Assembly: GCA_002307065.1 (NCBI GenBank)
Contig: DBTN01000040.1
Coordinates: 163,396 to 186,363, forward strand
Direction: 5' to 3'
Origin: Akkermansiaceae bacterium UBA1315
Lineage (GTDB): Bacteria; Verrucomicrobiota; Verrucomicrobiia; Verrucomicrobiales; Akkermansiaceae
Length of the DNA stretch: 22,968 bases
A model generated the notes under the pieces. The model did no database searches. It was given only the letters and a program-made list of their open reading frames with translations, and was not told where the DNA came from. A program made the translations under genes and the position numbers. The first letter of the stretch is position 1; every line of letters starts with the position of its first letter. This document shows, piece after piece, positions 1-8,944 of the stretch.

Positions 1-439
1 GGTCGCAGATCGGGCAATCGAGCGGATGATTGATTAAAAGGAACTCCATCACGCCTTCGCGGACTTTTTCGACCAGTTCGCCCTGGGTGCGGATGCCCAT
101 GTTTTCGGCGATGGTGTTGGCGCAAGCGATGACCGGTCTTGGCATCCAGCCGATCGGTTCGTAGCCGTTTTCATCGCGTTTCGGTTCTTCCCCGGGAGTG
201 GGGCGGGGGGCCATGCCCATTTGAACAAGACACATCCGGCAATTTCCCGGCGAACTCAGCTTTGGATGGTAGCAATAATGCGGCACCGAAACCTGCACCT
301 GGCGACATGCCTCGATGATGCGCGTGCCTTTGGGAAATTGGTGCCAAGCGCCGTCGATCTGGACGTTGACCATGCCCTTCTCGGCTGCAAGATCTTTGGG
401 GAGTTTGATTTCCGCGGTCGCCGAAGTTGTGTCGCTCAT
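1..439 (-). CDS. nuoG: NADH-quinone oxidoreductase subunit G, N-terminal part
   Basis: This is the first 146 residues of the iron-sulfur subunit of respiratory complex I, which passes electrons from NADH along a chain of Fe-S clusters at the inner membrane. The gene runs off the window edge, so its catalytic molybdopterin-like domain is not seen. Reading the minus strand from the ATG at 439 gives the plant-ferredoxin-like [2Fe-2S] domain: a cysteine in HYCYHP, then PGNCRMCLV with two cysteines, then a fourth in VIACAN. The NuoG signature NHPLDCPICD, which begins the 4Fe-4S region, lies at the cut end. The protein starts MSDTTSATAEIKLP. No clear Shine-Dalgarno sequence is visible. Family identity is near certain; other Nuo genes presumably lie beyond the left edge. 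Confidence 0.95.
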   Translation of the reverse strand, partial: MSDTTSATAEIKLPKDLAAEKGMVNVQIDGAWHQFPKGTRIIEACRQVQVSVPHYCYHPKLSSPGNCRMCLVQMGMAPRPTPGEEPKRDENGYEPIGWMPRPVIACANTIAENMGIRTQGELVEKVREGVMEFLLINHPLDCPICD

Positions 440-703
440 GGCTGGTGAAAGACGTAAGACCCGACGACAGAATTGTCCTGGCATCCGGTTGAAGCCGAAT
501 ATGTCAATCCATGTTGGACCCGGCAAGCGTGCTTTGTGAAAAGTTTCACAAGCATAATGAGACGATAACGCAATAAGGTCGATCAACCGGTCTTACTCAG
601 CCGGAATGAAATCGGGAGTTTTTCAGCAGCAATTTCAGAAAGGGTCTGGTAGCCACGCGATCGAAGCAGTAGTTCTCTGATCTCACTTTCCCATCATGAA
701 ATC

Positions 704-991
704 ATGAAAAATACTGTATATCTCAAGGCGTGGTTTTTCTTTTTCCTTGTTGCCACCATCGGAGGAGCAGCAGCAGGCGCAGTGGTTGGAGCAATAATTG
801 GTGCGGTCCTCTCAGGTTCAAATATTCCGTTACCAACAATCACGATGGTTGGTGCGACTGTCGGCTTTTTGATCGGGTTGCCGATATCCTATTTTACATT
901 TCGTTGGTCGATTCAGCGTTTTATCTTGCCGAATTTGGGAGCGGATCTTGAGAGTAAAGATGCGGAACGAACGGAATCGCCGCTTTTGTGA
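704..991 (+). CDS. small two-helix membrane protein, unknown function
   Basis: A 95-residue protein I do not recognise. Two hydrophobic stretches are obvious: residues about 9-37, very rich in Gly and Ala with GxxxG-type spacing (GGAAAGAVVGAIIGAVL), and about 46-66 (TMVGATVGFLIGLPISYF). A charged tail (LESKDAERTES) follows. The Gly-rich helices suggest tight helix packing or oligomerisation in the inner membrane. It stands alone between nuoG, transcribed away from it, and the toxin-antitoxin pair. The ATG at 704 is chosen because it directly precedes the first helix; no Shine-Dalgarno sequence is apparent. A similar hydrophobic profile occurs in many unrelated small proteins, so no function is proposed. 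Confidence 0.6.
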   Translation: MKNTVYLKAWFFFFLVATIGGAAAGAVVGAIIGAVLSGSNIPLPTITMVGATVGFLIGLPISYFTFRWSIQRFILPNLGADLESKDAERTESPLL

Positions 992-1049
992 CGTCAGGCG
1001 AGTGAGTCTTTGAGATTGTGTTTCCGGCGGGATTGCGTACGTTCCCGGC

Positions 1050-1292
1050 ATGAAGACCGTTTCGGTAACCTCAGCAAGATCTGATCTTTATCAGTTGATT
1101 GACTCAACACTCTCAGATCACGAACCGGTTCAGATTACGGGAAAGCGAGGCAATGCGGTATTGCTTGCGGAAGAGGATTGGCGATCGATTCAGGAGACTT
1201 TGTTTTTATTAAGTATACCCGGTATGCGCGAATCGATCCGTTCCGGGATGGCTGAGCCAGTTGTTAAATGCTCAACCAAGATTGATCTGTGA
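1050..1292 (+). CDS. yefM: YefM/Phd family antitoxin
   Basis: This 80-residue protein has the Phd/YefM pattern. An N-terminal DNA-binding segment (MKTVSVTSARSDLYQLIDSTL) is followed by the characteristic beta hairpin with VQITGKRGNAVLLAEEDWRSI and a flexible C-terminal part that would wrap the toxin. Proteins of this family neutralise a partner RNase and repress their own promoter with it. The stop codon overlaps the start of the next gene by 4 bases (GTGA), the usual arrangement for coupled antitoxin-toxin translation. The operator should lie in the short gap just upstream, which I could not resolve by eye. Identification as an antitoxin is strong from both sequence and context. Confidence 0.92.
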   Translation: MKTVSVTSARSDLYQLIDSTLSDHEPVQITGKRGNAVLLAEEDWRSIQETLFLLSIPGMRESIRSGMAEPVVKCSTKIDL

Positions 1293-1552
1293 GTTACGAG
1301 CTGGCCTATACCAAGCAGGCACGAAAGGATGCAGAGAAGCTAAAAGGGTCACTACTTGCAACGAAGGCGAAAGAACTGCTGGCCCTTATTGAACAGGATC
1401 CTTTTGTAAATCCGCCGCCTTTCGAGGCATTGGTTGGGGATTTAAAAGGAGCCTATTCTCGCCGCATCAATATTCAGCATCGTCTGGTCTATCAGGTTCT
1501 GAAGCCTGAACGGGTGGTTAAGGTGTTGAGACTTTGGACCCACTACGACTGA
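1289..1552 (+). CDS. yoeB: YoeB/Txe family mRNA interferase toxin
   Basis: An 87-residue toxin of the RelE superfamily. YoeB-type enzymes bind the ribosomal A site and cut mRNA, blocking translation. The family active site is present: Glu46 in PPPFEAL, Arg65 in INIQHRLVYQV, and His85 followed by Tyr86 at the C-terminus (LWTHYD). The SRRIN motif before the HRLVY strand is typical of YoeB. It starts with GTG, overlapping the antitoxin stop. The gene ends only 2 bases before the convergent end of ilvA, so the module is packed tail to tail against a biosynthetic gene. No truncation is seen and the toxin looks functional. Confidence 0.93.
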   Translation: MSYELAYTKQARKDAEKLKGSLLATKAKELLALIEQDPFVNPPPFEALVGDLKGAYSRRINIQHRLVYQVLKPERVVKVLRLWTHYD

Positions 1553-1554
1553 AC

Positions 1555-3108
1555 TTAGGACCGGTTTTGCGTCGTCAGCCTCTTCATCGTCGCTTCGTCG
1601 ACCGGTTCGCAGAGGCGGTAGCCGTCGCCGTGGCTGGGGATGGTCATGAGCAGGGCGTCGCGTTCGTAGGAGGATGGGAAATCGAGGCCAATGAGCGCGC
1701 GGCCGATGCGTTCGCCGGATTGGCGGTAATTGAAATAACAAAGGTTGGCGTTTCCTTGGATGCGTTGGCCGAGGAAATCGTGGAGCGCGCCTTTTCGTTC
1801 GTAGAAGTCCAGACGGAGAAATGCGGGGAAACGCAAGAGATCGCTACGCAGCGGGATGGCGCGGAAGGCGATATCGACCGCACCGGTGAGATCTTCCCAG
1901 GCGAAACCGGATGCATCGAGTTTATCGGAAACACTTTCTAACAGAAGCGGATCATCGGCGCTGATCGTGAAGGCGGGCCATGCTTCATCGGCGTCGGTTT
2001 TCCCGTATTGGAAATCGGCGACGTTGAGGTCTTGGAAACACGAATCGAGCAGTTCCAACATTGCGCCGGGTCGTTCTGGGATGCGGACGCGCAAGGTGCG
2101 GCTGGCTTGGTTCGCTGCGCCTTGCGATTGAGCGATCAGGCCGAGCTGCAGGAAATCGATGTTCGATCCGCTGACGACGATCAGCACTTTTTTGCCGACG
2201 AGCTTTTCGCGATTTTTTAAGACCGCCGCCAGACCCATCGCGCCGGAGGGCTCGGAGACGCAGCGCAAACCTTCCCACAACGCGCGGATGGCGTGGCTGA
2301 CTTCGGAATTCGTGACAGTTTCGACGCGGTCCAACGTTTCCCGGCAGATTTCGAAAGGCAGTTCACCCGCTTTTCTCACGGCGGTGCCGTCGCAGAAAAG
2401 ATCGACGTTTTCCAAGGTGACCGGTTTGCCCGCTGCGATCGCCGCTTTCATCGAGGCTTGTCCGTCTCCTTCGACCCCGATGATTTCGATTTCCGGCCAG
2501 TAGGTTTTTAACCAAGTGGAAACGCCTGCTGCCATGCCACCGCCGCCGATTTGGAGGAAAGCGGCATCGAAAGGCCCGTGACCGGAAAGCACGATCTCGT
2601 CCGCCAAGGTGCCTTGGCCGGCCATCACTCGCAGGTCATCATAGGCGTGAACATACACTGCGCCGGTCCGCTGTTCGTCCTCGCGTGCGGCGGCGACCGC
2701 TTCGTCATAACTATCGCCGGAAAGGAAAATTTCCACGAATTCGCCGCCGTGGAGCAGGACGGCGGATTGTTTCACCCGTGGGGTTGACCGCGGCATGTAA
2801 ATCCGGGCGTGGATGCCGAGGGTTTTTGCGGCGAGGGCAACGCCTTGTGCGTGATTTCCGGCGGATGCGGTGACCACTCCGCGAGCGGCTTCGTTTTCCG
2901 TAAGCGTCGCCAAGCGGTTGCAAGCTCCGCGCCATTTGTAGGATTTCACGGCGGTGAGATCCTCACGTTTTACCCAAATTTCCGGACCTGGAACAGGAAG
3001 GGTGAGTTTTTCCAAAGGCGTGGCTTGCCCGAACCGGTAAACCCGTCCTCGGGCGAAAAGAGTTTCCTGACGAAGTTGGCGATCCAATGGCAGAGCCTCA
3101 CGTTCCAT
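1555..3108 (-). CDS. ilvA: threonine ammonia-lyase, biosynthetic (threonine deaminase)
   Basis: This 517-residue PLP enzyme converts threonine to 2-oxobutanoate and ammonia, the first committed step of isoleucine synthesis, in the cytoplasm. The catalytic domain (about 1-325) shows the Schiff-base lysine Lys58 in KSYKWRGA, the SAGNHAQG motif near 82-89, and the Gly-rich phosphate loop IGGGGMAAG near 187-195. Two C-terminal ACT-like regulatory repeats follow (about 338-415 and 425-505), as in the long, isoleucine-inhibited biosynthetic form rather than the short catabolic form. The window shows no ilv or leu neighbours, so it is probably transcribed alone. Its promoter would lie in the 95-base divergent gap with the VF530 gene. 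No Shine-Dalgarno sequence is evident upstream of the ATG. Confidence 0.95.
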   Translation of the reverse strand: MEREALPLDRQLRQETLFARGRVYRFGQATPLEKLTLPVPGPEIWVKREDLTAVKSYKWRGACNRLATLTENEAARGVVTASAGNHAQGVALAAKTLGIHARIYMPRSTPRVKQSAVLLHGGEFVEIFLSGDSYDEAVAAAREDEQRTGAVYVHAYDDLRVMAGQGTLADEIVLSGHGPFDAAFLQIGGGGMAAGVSTWLKTYWPEIEIIGVEGDGQASMKAAIAAGKPVTLENVDLFCDGTAVRKAGELPFEICRETLDRVETVTNSEVSHAIRALWEGLRCVSEPSGAMGLAAVLKNREKLVGKKVLIVVSGSNIDFLQLGLIAQSQGAANQASRTLRVRIPERPGAMLELLDSCFQDLNVADFQYGKTDADEAWPAFTISADDPLLLESVSDKLDASGFAWEDLTGAVDIAFRAIPLRSDLLRFPAFLRLDFYERKGALHDFLGQRIQGNANLCYFNYRQSGERIGRALIGLDFPSSYERDALLMTIPSHGDGYRLCEPVDEATMKRLTTQNRS

Positions 3109-3203
3109 GCGCTTGGTTTGAACGATGCGGCGCGATCGTGCAAGGTTGCTTGCGAAAGTTGGTTTTTGACGAATCGCAAACCGGCCGCTAATCGTCGACC
3201 TTG

Positions 3204-3434
3204 ATGAGTTCTTCCCACCCGAATGATCCGCTGCATGGCGTAACGCTGGAAACCGTTTTGCGGACGATGGTGGACCGGCATGGTTGGGTGCGGATGGCCG
3301 ATCAAATTCCGATCCGCTGTTTTATGTTCGATCCGACGATCAAATCGAGCCTGACGTTTCTGAGGAAAACGCCGTGGGCGCGAAAGCGGTTGGAGGATTG
3401 GTATGTTTACGATGCGACCCGCGGAATTCGGTAA
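3204..3434 (+). CDS. VF530 family small protein (DUF2132)
   Basis: A 76-residue protein with the full VF530/DUF2132 pattern: NDPLHGVTLETVL, then GW, then IPIRCFMFDPTIKSSLTFL, then RKTPWARKRLEDWYV. The family is named after a small Vibrio fischeri protein of known fold with proposed DNA-binding activity; the cellular role is not established. A TTG lies one codon earlier, but the ATG at 3204 is the more likely start. The gene is divergent from ilvA and convergent with the glycosyltransferase-HAD gene, ending 7 bases from it. It appears complete and monocistronic. Confidence 0.85.
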   Translation: MSSSHPNDPLHGVTLETVLRTMVDRHGWVRMADQIPIRCFMFDPTIKSSLTFLRKTPWARKRLEDWYVYDATRGIR

Positions 3435-3441
3435 CCGGTCA

Positions 3442-5535
3442 TCAGGAAAAAACGGCGACGGGGAGATCGGATAGATTTTCCAGGATGAAATCGGGGCGGC
3501 AATTGCCGGGGCGTCGGGAACTCGGGTGGCCGGTGAAAAGCGCGGTGCGGAAACCGTGGGCGGCAGCAGGCAGGATGTCTTGTTGCGGGTCGTTTCCGAC
3601 AAAGAGTGTTTCGCCCGGAGAAATGCCTCGTTCGGCGAGGCGAGTGACGAGCAATTGAAAAAAATCGGGTGATGGCTTGGCGACGCCGTGTTGATACGAA
3701 AACAAGGTCAGGCTTTCTGTTAGATCGGGAAGAATGTTTCCGAGCAACCGGTCGAGCGTCGGCAGCGTATTGGATTGGGCGTTGGAAAGCACACCGAGGA
3801 TGACGCCTGAACGAGCGAGGGTGCGAAGGGTTTTTCCCGCGCCTGGCATTTCCGAACACGGGTGCCAAGCGTCCTCGATCGCCTGGACGAGCGGTGCGGT
3901 GTCTACCTCGGGAGGGAGTGAGAGGATTTCACGCCAAAGCTGCCGCAGATCGATTTCCGGGTGGGATGCCGACGAGGCGGCGTGATGTTTCAAAACCGCC
4001 GCGTGGAGCAAAGCGGTCGGAGCATGAAGCTGCGGGTGCCCAAAGTGCCTGAGGATTTTCTGAAGCGTCGGATCGAAGTCAGGATCGGATTTCACCGCGC
4101 CGGAAGGAGCGATGAGCAAGGTTCCGTAGATATCAAAAATGACCGAGCGAATGATAGGCGGTGAGTTGAGAAGGTGATGGAAGTTCTCCGGCGTGCGATA
4201 GCGATCGAGGATTTTTTCTCGTTCGAGATAGGTGATCGGTGAAATCGGTTGGCCGATGAGATGTTGGTAAAGCTCGGTGAGTTTCTTTTCGTATGCCTTG
4301 AAGGAATAGGGTTCGAGCTGGGCGAGCGGGGTTTGCACCTCGCGATCGGAAATGGCGGATTCGAGCCAGGCGCTGAGGTTGGAAGCGAAATGAGGATTCG
4401 CGATGAGCCGGAGGATGATGCTTTTTTGAACGGGTTCAGGGAGGTTGCCGAAATCCAGTTGAGCGGTTTCAAGGGTTTGGCCGATGGTGAGATCGGAGGT
4501 TTCGGCGTTCGAAATCGTCGCTGAATTTTCCGTGCGTTCGACCATCGACGCTGGAATCAGCAACCGGTCGTAAAGATAGGTTTGCGGGATCGCGGGGTGA
4601 TCGCGGGTGAGGTGGGGAAGGTTTCTTCCGATCAGCGGTTTTTGCGCGGCGACCGATTCGAGAAACGGATATCCGAACCCCTCCGCTACGGAAGTGGTCA
4701 CAAAATGCGTCGCGTGATCCACCCAGCTTTGGAATGACGAATCCGACGAAATGGAAGGTGAAAGGCGATCGACAACTTCGAACTCGATGGGGATGTGGTG
4801 TTTTTCGGCAAAGGATTTCCAACGTTGGTAAACCGGTAACGCATCGGGGTTTTCCGGGGCGCGGGTGATCGCCACGCGGGTGCCCCTCGGAGCGAGAGCG
4901 GCGAGCAAGATGAGTTCGCCTACGTTTTTACGACGGATCGCTCGGATCGGTGCGAGCAGGAGAGCGGGGGAGTTTTTCGGTGGCGTATGGCATACGACCG
5001 GTTCGATTGGATTGGGAAAGATCGGGCATTGGCTGGCGGGTAATCCGGCGGATTGAAAAACCTCGGCGTCCTTTGAGTTGAGAAAGAGATAGGAAATGTG
5101 CGGTGCGACCGGATAAAGCGTTCGGGGTTCCGAAATGTTGTGCTCGTTTTGAGGTCGTCCGTCTTCCGCGAGGTCGTGGAGTTGTAATACCATGCGGTCG
5201 GTGACCGAAAGTTGTGCGACGACTTGGTCGAGCAGGAGGTTTTTTCCGAGCGAGTGGTTGTGGAAATGCCAGAGATCCGGGCCTGAGCCAAAGGCGTTTT
5301 TTGCGGCGGCTCTGAGCGATTCGAGGAGAGTTTCCGCAGTGTGATTCCCCGGTGATTTCAAATAATTTAATCCTTCAATCTCGTGGATTGGCAAATCCGT
5401 TGGGAGGTTCCGAGATCCGGTTCCGATGAGGATGATCGGATCGATCCCTGCATCGGTTAGAATCTTCGATGTCGACTCGATCAGTCGGGTGACGCCGCCT
5501 GGCGAAAGGTGGTAATGGACGATGGCGATCCGCAT
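3442..5535 (-). CDS. glycosyltransferase (GT4-like) fused to HAD-family hydrolase
   Basis: A 697-residue two-domain protein. The N-terminal part (about 1-430) begins MRIAIVHYHLSPGGVTRL, the classic GT-B nucleotide-sugar glycosyltransferase start. It carries an E-x7-E motif (EGFGYPFLE) followed by KPLIGRNLPHL, as in retaining GT4 enzymes. The C-terminal part (about 450-697) is a HAD hydrolase: motif I FDIYGTLL, motif II near VLSNA, the motif III lysine in GVAKPSPDFF, and motif IV FVGNDPQQDI. In motif I the second aspartate is Tyr, as in some haloacid-dehalogenase-type members. Substrates are unknown. An in-frame start 12 codons upstream overlaps the GNAT gene; the internal ATG at 5535 fits the family N-terminus. 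It is the last gene of a likely M16-GNAT-GT operon. Confidence 0.87.
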   Translation of the reverse strand: MRIAIVHYHLSPGGVTRLIESTSKILTDAGIDPIILIGTGSRNLPTDLPIHEIEGLNYLKSPGNHTAETLLESLRAAAKNAFGSGPDLWHFHNHSLGKNLLLDQVVAQLSVTDRMVLQLHDLAEDGRPQNEHNISEPRTLYPVAPHISYLFLNSKDAEVFQSAGLPASQCPIFPNPIEPVVCHTPPKNSPALLLAPIRAIRRKNVGELILLAALAPRGTRVAITRAPENPDALPVYQRWKSFAEKHHIPIEFEVVDRLSPSISSDSSFQSWVDHATHFVTTSVAEGFGYPFLESVAAQKPLIGRNLPHLTRDHPAIPQTYLYDRLLIPASMVERTENSATISNAETSDLTIGQTLETAQLDFGNLPEPVQKSIILRLIANPHFASNLSAWLESAISDREVQTPLAQLEPYSFKAYEKKLTELYQHLIGQPISPITYLEREKILDRYRTPENFHHLLNSPPIIRSVIFDIYGTLLIAPSGAVKSDPDFDPTLQKILRHFGHPQLHAPTALLHAAVLKHHAASSASHPEIDLRQLWREILSLPPEVDTAPLVQAIEDAWHPCSEMPGAGKTLRTLARSGVILGVLSNAQSNTLPTLDRLLGNILPDLTESLTLFSYQHGVAKPSPDFFQLLVTRLAERGISPGETLFVGNDPQQDILPAAAHGFRTALFTGHPSSRRPGNCRPDFILENLSDLPVAVFS

Positions 5536-5546
5536 AAGAAACCGGT

Positions 5547-5993
5547 TTACGCGATGCCGGTGCCTTGCCAATCGCCGATGGGTTTCACAAAATGAAAACC
5601 CCAGATTTCGAAACCCAACCGATGATACAACCGGTGCGACGGGTGATTGGAGGTATAACTGTCGAGCGTGAGCACTTTACAGTTTTCCTGACGAGCCAGC
5701 GTTTCGAGATGTTGGATCAAAAGGCTGCCGATGCCGGTTGAGCGGAGGTTTTCATCGACGACCAAATTATCGATTTCGAGAAATTTTCCGCACCAGATTT
5801 TCGTGCCGATCCATGCACCCGCCAGCCCAATCAATCGGCCGCCGATGGTGGCGACAAAAGCATGGTAGTGGGGGTGATCGGTCAGGATCGCAGCAAGCCG
5901 CCGATGAATTTCATCCAGGGCGACTTCCGGATTCAGCGTCGAAAGCAAGGCCGCAGCCGCCGGAAGGTCCGCTGATTCCATCAACCGAATCAT
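5547..5993 (-). CDS. GNAT family N-acetyltransferase
   Basis: A 148-residue acyl-CoA-dependent acetyltransferase of the GNAT fold. The acetyl-CoA pyrophosphate loop is seen in LVVDENLRSTGIGSLLI (R/Q-x-x-G-x-G/A pattern). It is followed by HLETLARQENCKVLTLDS and the end motif HRLYHRLGFEIWGF. The substrate cannot be inferred. The chosen ATG is preceded by AGGA six bases upstream and gives MIRLMESADL, the normal GNAT first strand. An alternative ATG at 6011 would add six residues. The gene lies 23 bases after the M16 protease stop and 11 bases before the glycosyltransferase-HAD start, so the three are probably co-transcribed. Confidence 0.9.
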   Translation of the reverse strand: MIRLMESADLPAAAALLSTLNPEVALDEIHRRLAAILTDHPHYHAFVATIGGRLIGLAGAWIGTKIWCGKFLEIDNLVVDENLRSTGIGSLLIQHLETLARQENCKVLTLDSYTSNHPSHRLYHRLGFEIWGFHFVKPIGDWQGTGIA

Positions 5994-6016
5994 GGGATTT
6001 CCTGCGACCATGGATC

Positions 6017-8944
6017 TTATTCGGTGGGTTTGATCGAAATCAGCAATGCGTTTTCAGCCGCCAGATATTTTTTGGCGAGCGCGTTGATTTCCGAGACCTT
6101 GATGGATCGGTAGTCGGCTTCCCGAGTGCGGGCGAGTTCGAGGCGTTTGGGGTCAAGTTGCGATTGGCTCATAACGGTCGAAAGCCAGTAGCCGTTGTCG
6201 CGAAGCGTTTTATCAAGCTGTCCGAGGATCGGTTTGATCGCACGATCAAAGTCATCCTCAGTCGCGCCGGTTGTGGCGAGTTTGTCAGCGAGTTCCCGCA
6301 TGGTGTTGAGAAGGAGCTGCACATCTTCGGGTTTGCCGACGCTTTGGCCGATCAGGTATCCGAAATTTTCAAAAGCGTCTGAACCGCTTGCTCCGGCATT
6401 TGGGCTGTAGGATGCCCCGAGTTTTTCACGGATCTCTTCGCGCAACCGGTCGCCATAGATTTCCGACAGAATATTGAGTCTGCGGAATTCTTTCTGGTTG
6501 TTACGCACGCCTGACGTTTTCCAGATGGTCGTAGCCACGCCTTGTGGAATTTTCGAATCGTAGGTGAACGTTTTTTCGGCCGGGGCGTTGGGGAATTCGA
6601 TCTTACGTTCTGCTTCGAGGGCCGGGAGAGTGCTCGAACGGTTTGGCAAAGCACCAAAGGTTGCCAAAATGTCGGGAAGGATTTGATCGATCTGGAAATC
6701 GCCAACGATGGTGAGTTCGAGATAGCCTTTCGTGAGTTCGGGCGTGAACCAGTTTTTGACGTCGGCGATGGTGTAGGACGAAAGTTTTTCAACCGGTGCG
6801 AGGGTGAACCGCGAATCGTTTCCGTAGAGCCACGCGTTCATTTCCTGCTCGGGACCGGCAGTCGTGTGTTTGAGCTGCTGATAGATCATTGGGATCGCTT
6901 TTTGGAACTGCCAGAGTCCTTCGTTGCGATAGCCTGGATCGGTGAGCGATGCGGCCATGAGTTGCGTTTGCAGCGTGAAATCCGCCGGCGTGGTCGAGCC
7001 GCTGAGCGTGAACGCATCTTCATCAATGGCCAACGTGCTGCCAACATTGCGACCGGCGAGGATTTGTTGAAGCTCGTCGTTCGAATGTTTTCCAAGTCCA
7101 CCACCCTCGAAGATCGCAGTGGAAAACATATCGAGCATTGGCATATCTTTCGGCTGCGACAGTTTGCCGGAACCGATGCGGGCGAGGAGACGGATGCGGT
7201 TTTTCTCAAATTCGGTTGGCTTGAGATTCACTCGGACCTGGTTGGAGAGAATGAGTTGCGTGATACCGAGATCGGTCACCTCGTTTCGTGTCGCCACTGT
7301 GCCGGGTTTGCCAAAGTCGGTATAACCGAAAACGGGAATTGCGCGAAGGGCGGGGGCTTCAACCGGTTTTCCAATGGAGTCTTGATAAAGTGCAGAGAGG
7401 ACTTTTTCGCCGTTTTCCGGTTTTTCTTTGGTCGTGAGAACGAGATGCAAACCGGTGGAATCCCAGAATTTCTTCAACGCTTGGTGGGCGGCGGCAGCGT
7501 CGATCGAATTCAGTCCCTGTTTGGCGATTTCGAGATTTGTTTCCGGCGCGGAAAAGACAACGTTGTCATTGAGGGTTCGGGCCAGGACGGTGGCGATGCC
7601 TTCGGACTTCCGGGTTGGTTTTTGTTTCACCGCCTGTTCGTAAGAATTGAGGATGATCGCTTTTGCTTCGGCGATCTCGGCTTCGGTAAATCCGTGTTCC
7701 AACGCACGGCGAAATTCCTGTTCAAGAATCGGCACGGCTTCCTGCCAGCGGTCATCCGCTGCCGTCACGTCGATCGACCCGATTTCCAAGTGGTTAAAAA
7801 GCGTTTGGTCCGATGCGGAACCGGATGCGATGGGCGAGTTTTCTTGCTGGGAAAGCCGTTCAAACCGGCGGCCGATCACGGCGTGCGCGATATCGAGCGG
7901 CATTTGTTCGAGGCGGTTCGCGACGGTGTCGGGCTTGTCCTCATGCGGCCGCACAAGCATCAGAGAAACGTCCGTTGAAGAAACTTCCTGGTCGGCAAAA
8001 ATGGCGGTCTCCACTCCTTCGGGGATTTTTACCGAGCCGAGGTCCGGATTTTTTCCCGGGTTCGCTGGATTGACCATCGAGCCGAACGATTTTTCGATCT
8101 GTTCACGGATTTGGGCGGGATCGACGTCACCGACCACCACAAACGTCATGCGTTCCGGTGTGTAATAACGAGTGTAAAAGTCGACGAAGCGATCGCGATT
8201 CGCAGCTTTGATTACCTCTTCCTTGCCGATGGGGAAACGGCGGCTGATGAGGGAGTCGGGCAGCAATTGGGCGAATTGCTGCTCCATCAGACGGAAGCCC
8301 ACAGTGTCGCGGCTCATTTTTTCTGAAAGGATCACGCCGCGCTCTTTTTCCACTTCATCGGCATCGAGCAGCGCGCCGTCGCCGAAATCGCGCATCACGG
8401 TGAATCCGAGCTTCATCGTTTCCTCGGAGAGGTCCGGAAGATCAAGCATGTAAACCGTTTCGTCGAAGGACGTGTAGGCATTGGCGTGGGCACCAAACGA
8501 AATGCCGAGCCGCTGCATCCGTGGAATCAGCTCCGCTGCCGTGTAATTTTTCGATCCATTAAAAACCATGTGCTCGAGGAAATGCGCAAGGCCTTGTTGG
8601 TCATCGGCCTCCATCAGCGATCCAGCGGCGATGTGGAGTCGCAGAGAAACCCGTTTCGGAGGCTCACCGTTGGGATAGATGATGTAGCGGAAGCCGTTCT
8701 CCAAGGTGCCGAAAATCGCGCCATCGTCCGGTTGAATGTCGGAAGACGCCTGTGGCCATGGGCGGGCTTTCGCTTTCTCGGCAACCGGTTGAGAGTCGGC
8801 GGACGTCTTGGGTGACTCGGTGGCGACCGTTTCGACTGCCGGCGGAGCGGCAACCGGTGGCGGATCGGTCCTGGGGCGTAGCGAAAGAAAGGTCGCGGTC
8901 GCAGCGAGAAAAAGAACGAGAATGAGCGGCGTGGCCTTTTGCAT
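6017..8944 (-). CDS. secreted M16 family zinc metalloprotease (PqqL/pitrilysin-like)
   Basis: A 975-residue insulinase-superfamily protease with an N-terminal export signal or membrane anchor (MQKATPLILVLFLAATATFL), then a Pro/Ala-rich linker, so it probably acts in the periplasm. The inverted zinc motif HxxEH is at 121-125 (HFLEH), and the third ligand is Glu201 in KERGVILSEK, 76 residues after His125 as the family requires. Two M16 halves follow; the second (about 540-975) lacks the zinc motif, as is normal for the non-catalytic half. Length is close to E. coli PqqL. Such enzymes degrade peptides inside a closed chamber. It is the first gene of the minus-strand operon, with its promoter in the 161-base gap before the tRNA. 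Confidence 0.93.
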   Translation of the reverse strand: MQKATPLILVLFLAATATFLSLRPRTDPPPVAAPPAVETVATESPKTSADSQPVAEKAKARPWPQASSDIQPDDGAIFGTLENGFRYIIYPNGEPPKRVSLRLHIAAGSLMEADDQQGLAHFLEHMVFNGSKNYTAAELIPRMQRLGISFGAHANAYTSFDETVYMLDLPDLSEETMKLGFTVMRDFGDGALLDADEVEKERGVILSEKMSRDTVGFRLMEQQFAQLLPDSLISRRFPIGKEEVIKAANRDRFVDFYTRYYTPERMTFVVVGDVDPAQIREQIEKSFGSMVNPANPGKNPDLGSVKIPEGVETAIFADQEVSSTDVSLMLVRPHEDKPDTVANRLEQMPLDIAHAVIGRRFERLSQQENSPIASGSASDQTLFNHLEIGSIDVTAADDRWQEAVPILEQEFRRALEHGFTEAEIAEAKAIILNSYEQAVKQKPTRKSEGIATVLARTLNDNVVFSAPETNLEIAKQGLNSIDAAAAHQALKKFWDSTGLHLVLTTKEKPENGEKVLSALYQDSIGKPVEAPALRAIPVFGYTDFGKPGTVATRNEVTDLGITQLILSNQVRVNLKPTEFEKNRIRLLARIGSGKLSQPKDMPMLDMFSTAIFEGGGLGKHSNDELQQILAGRNVGSTLAIDEDAFTLSGSTTPADFTLQTQLMAASLTDPGYRNEGLWQFQKAIPMIYQQLKHTTAGPEQEMNAWLYGNDSRFTLAPVEKLSSYTIADVKNWFTPELTKGYLELTIVGDFQIDQILPDILATFGALPNRSSTLPALEAERKIEFPNAPAEKTFTYDSKIPQGVATTIWKTSGVRNNQKEFRRLNILSEIYGDRLREEIREKLGASYSPNAGASGSDAFENFGYLIGQSVGKPEDVQLLLNTMRELADKLATTGATEDDFDRAIKPILGQLDKTLRDNGYWLSTVMSQSQLDPKRLELARTREADYRSIKVSEINALAKKYLAAENALLISIKPTE

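Noticed and set aside
6542..7978. 478-residue plus-strand frame opposite the M16 protease
   Set aside because: It is the antisense shadow of a clearly functional protease gene; its translation shows no domain.
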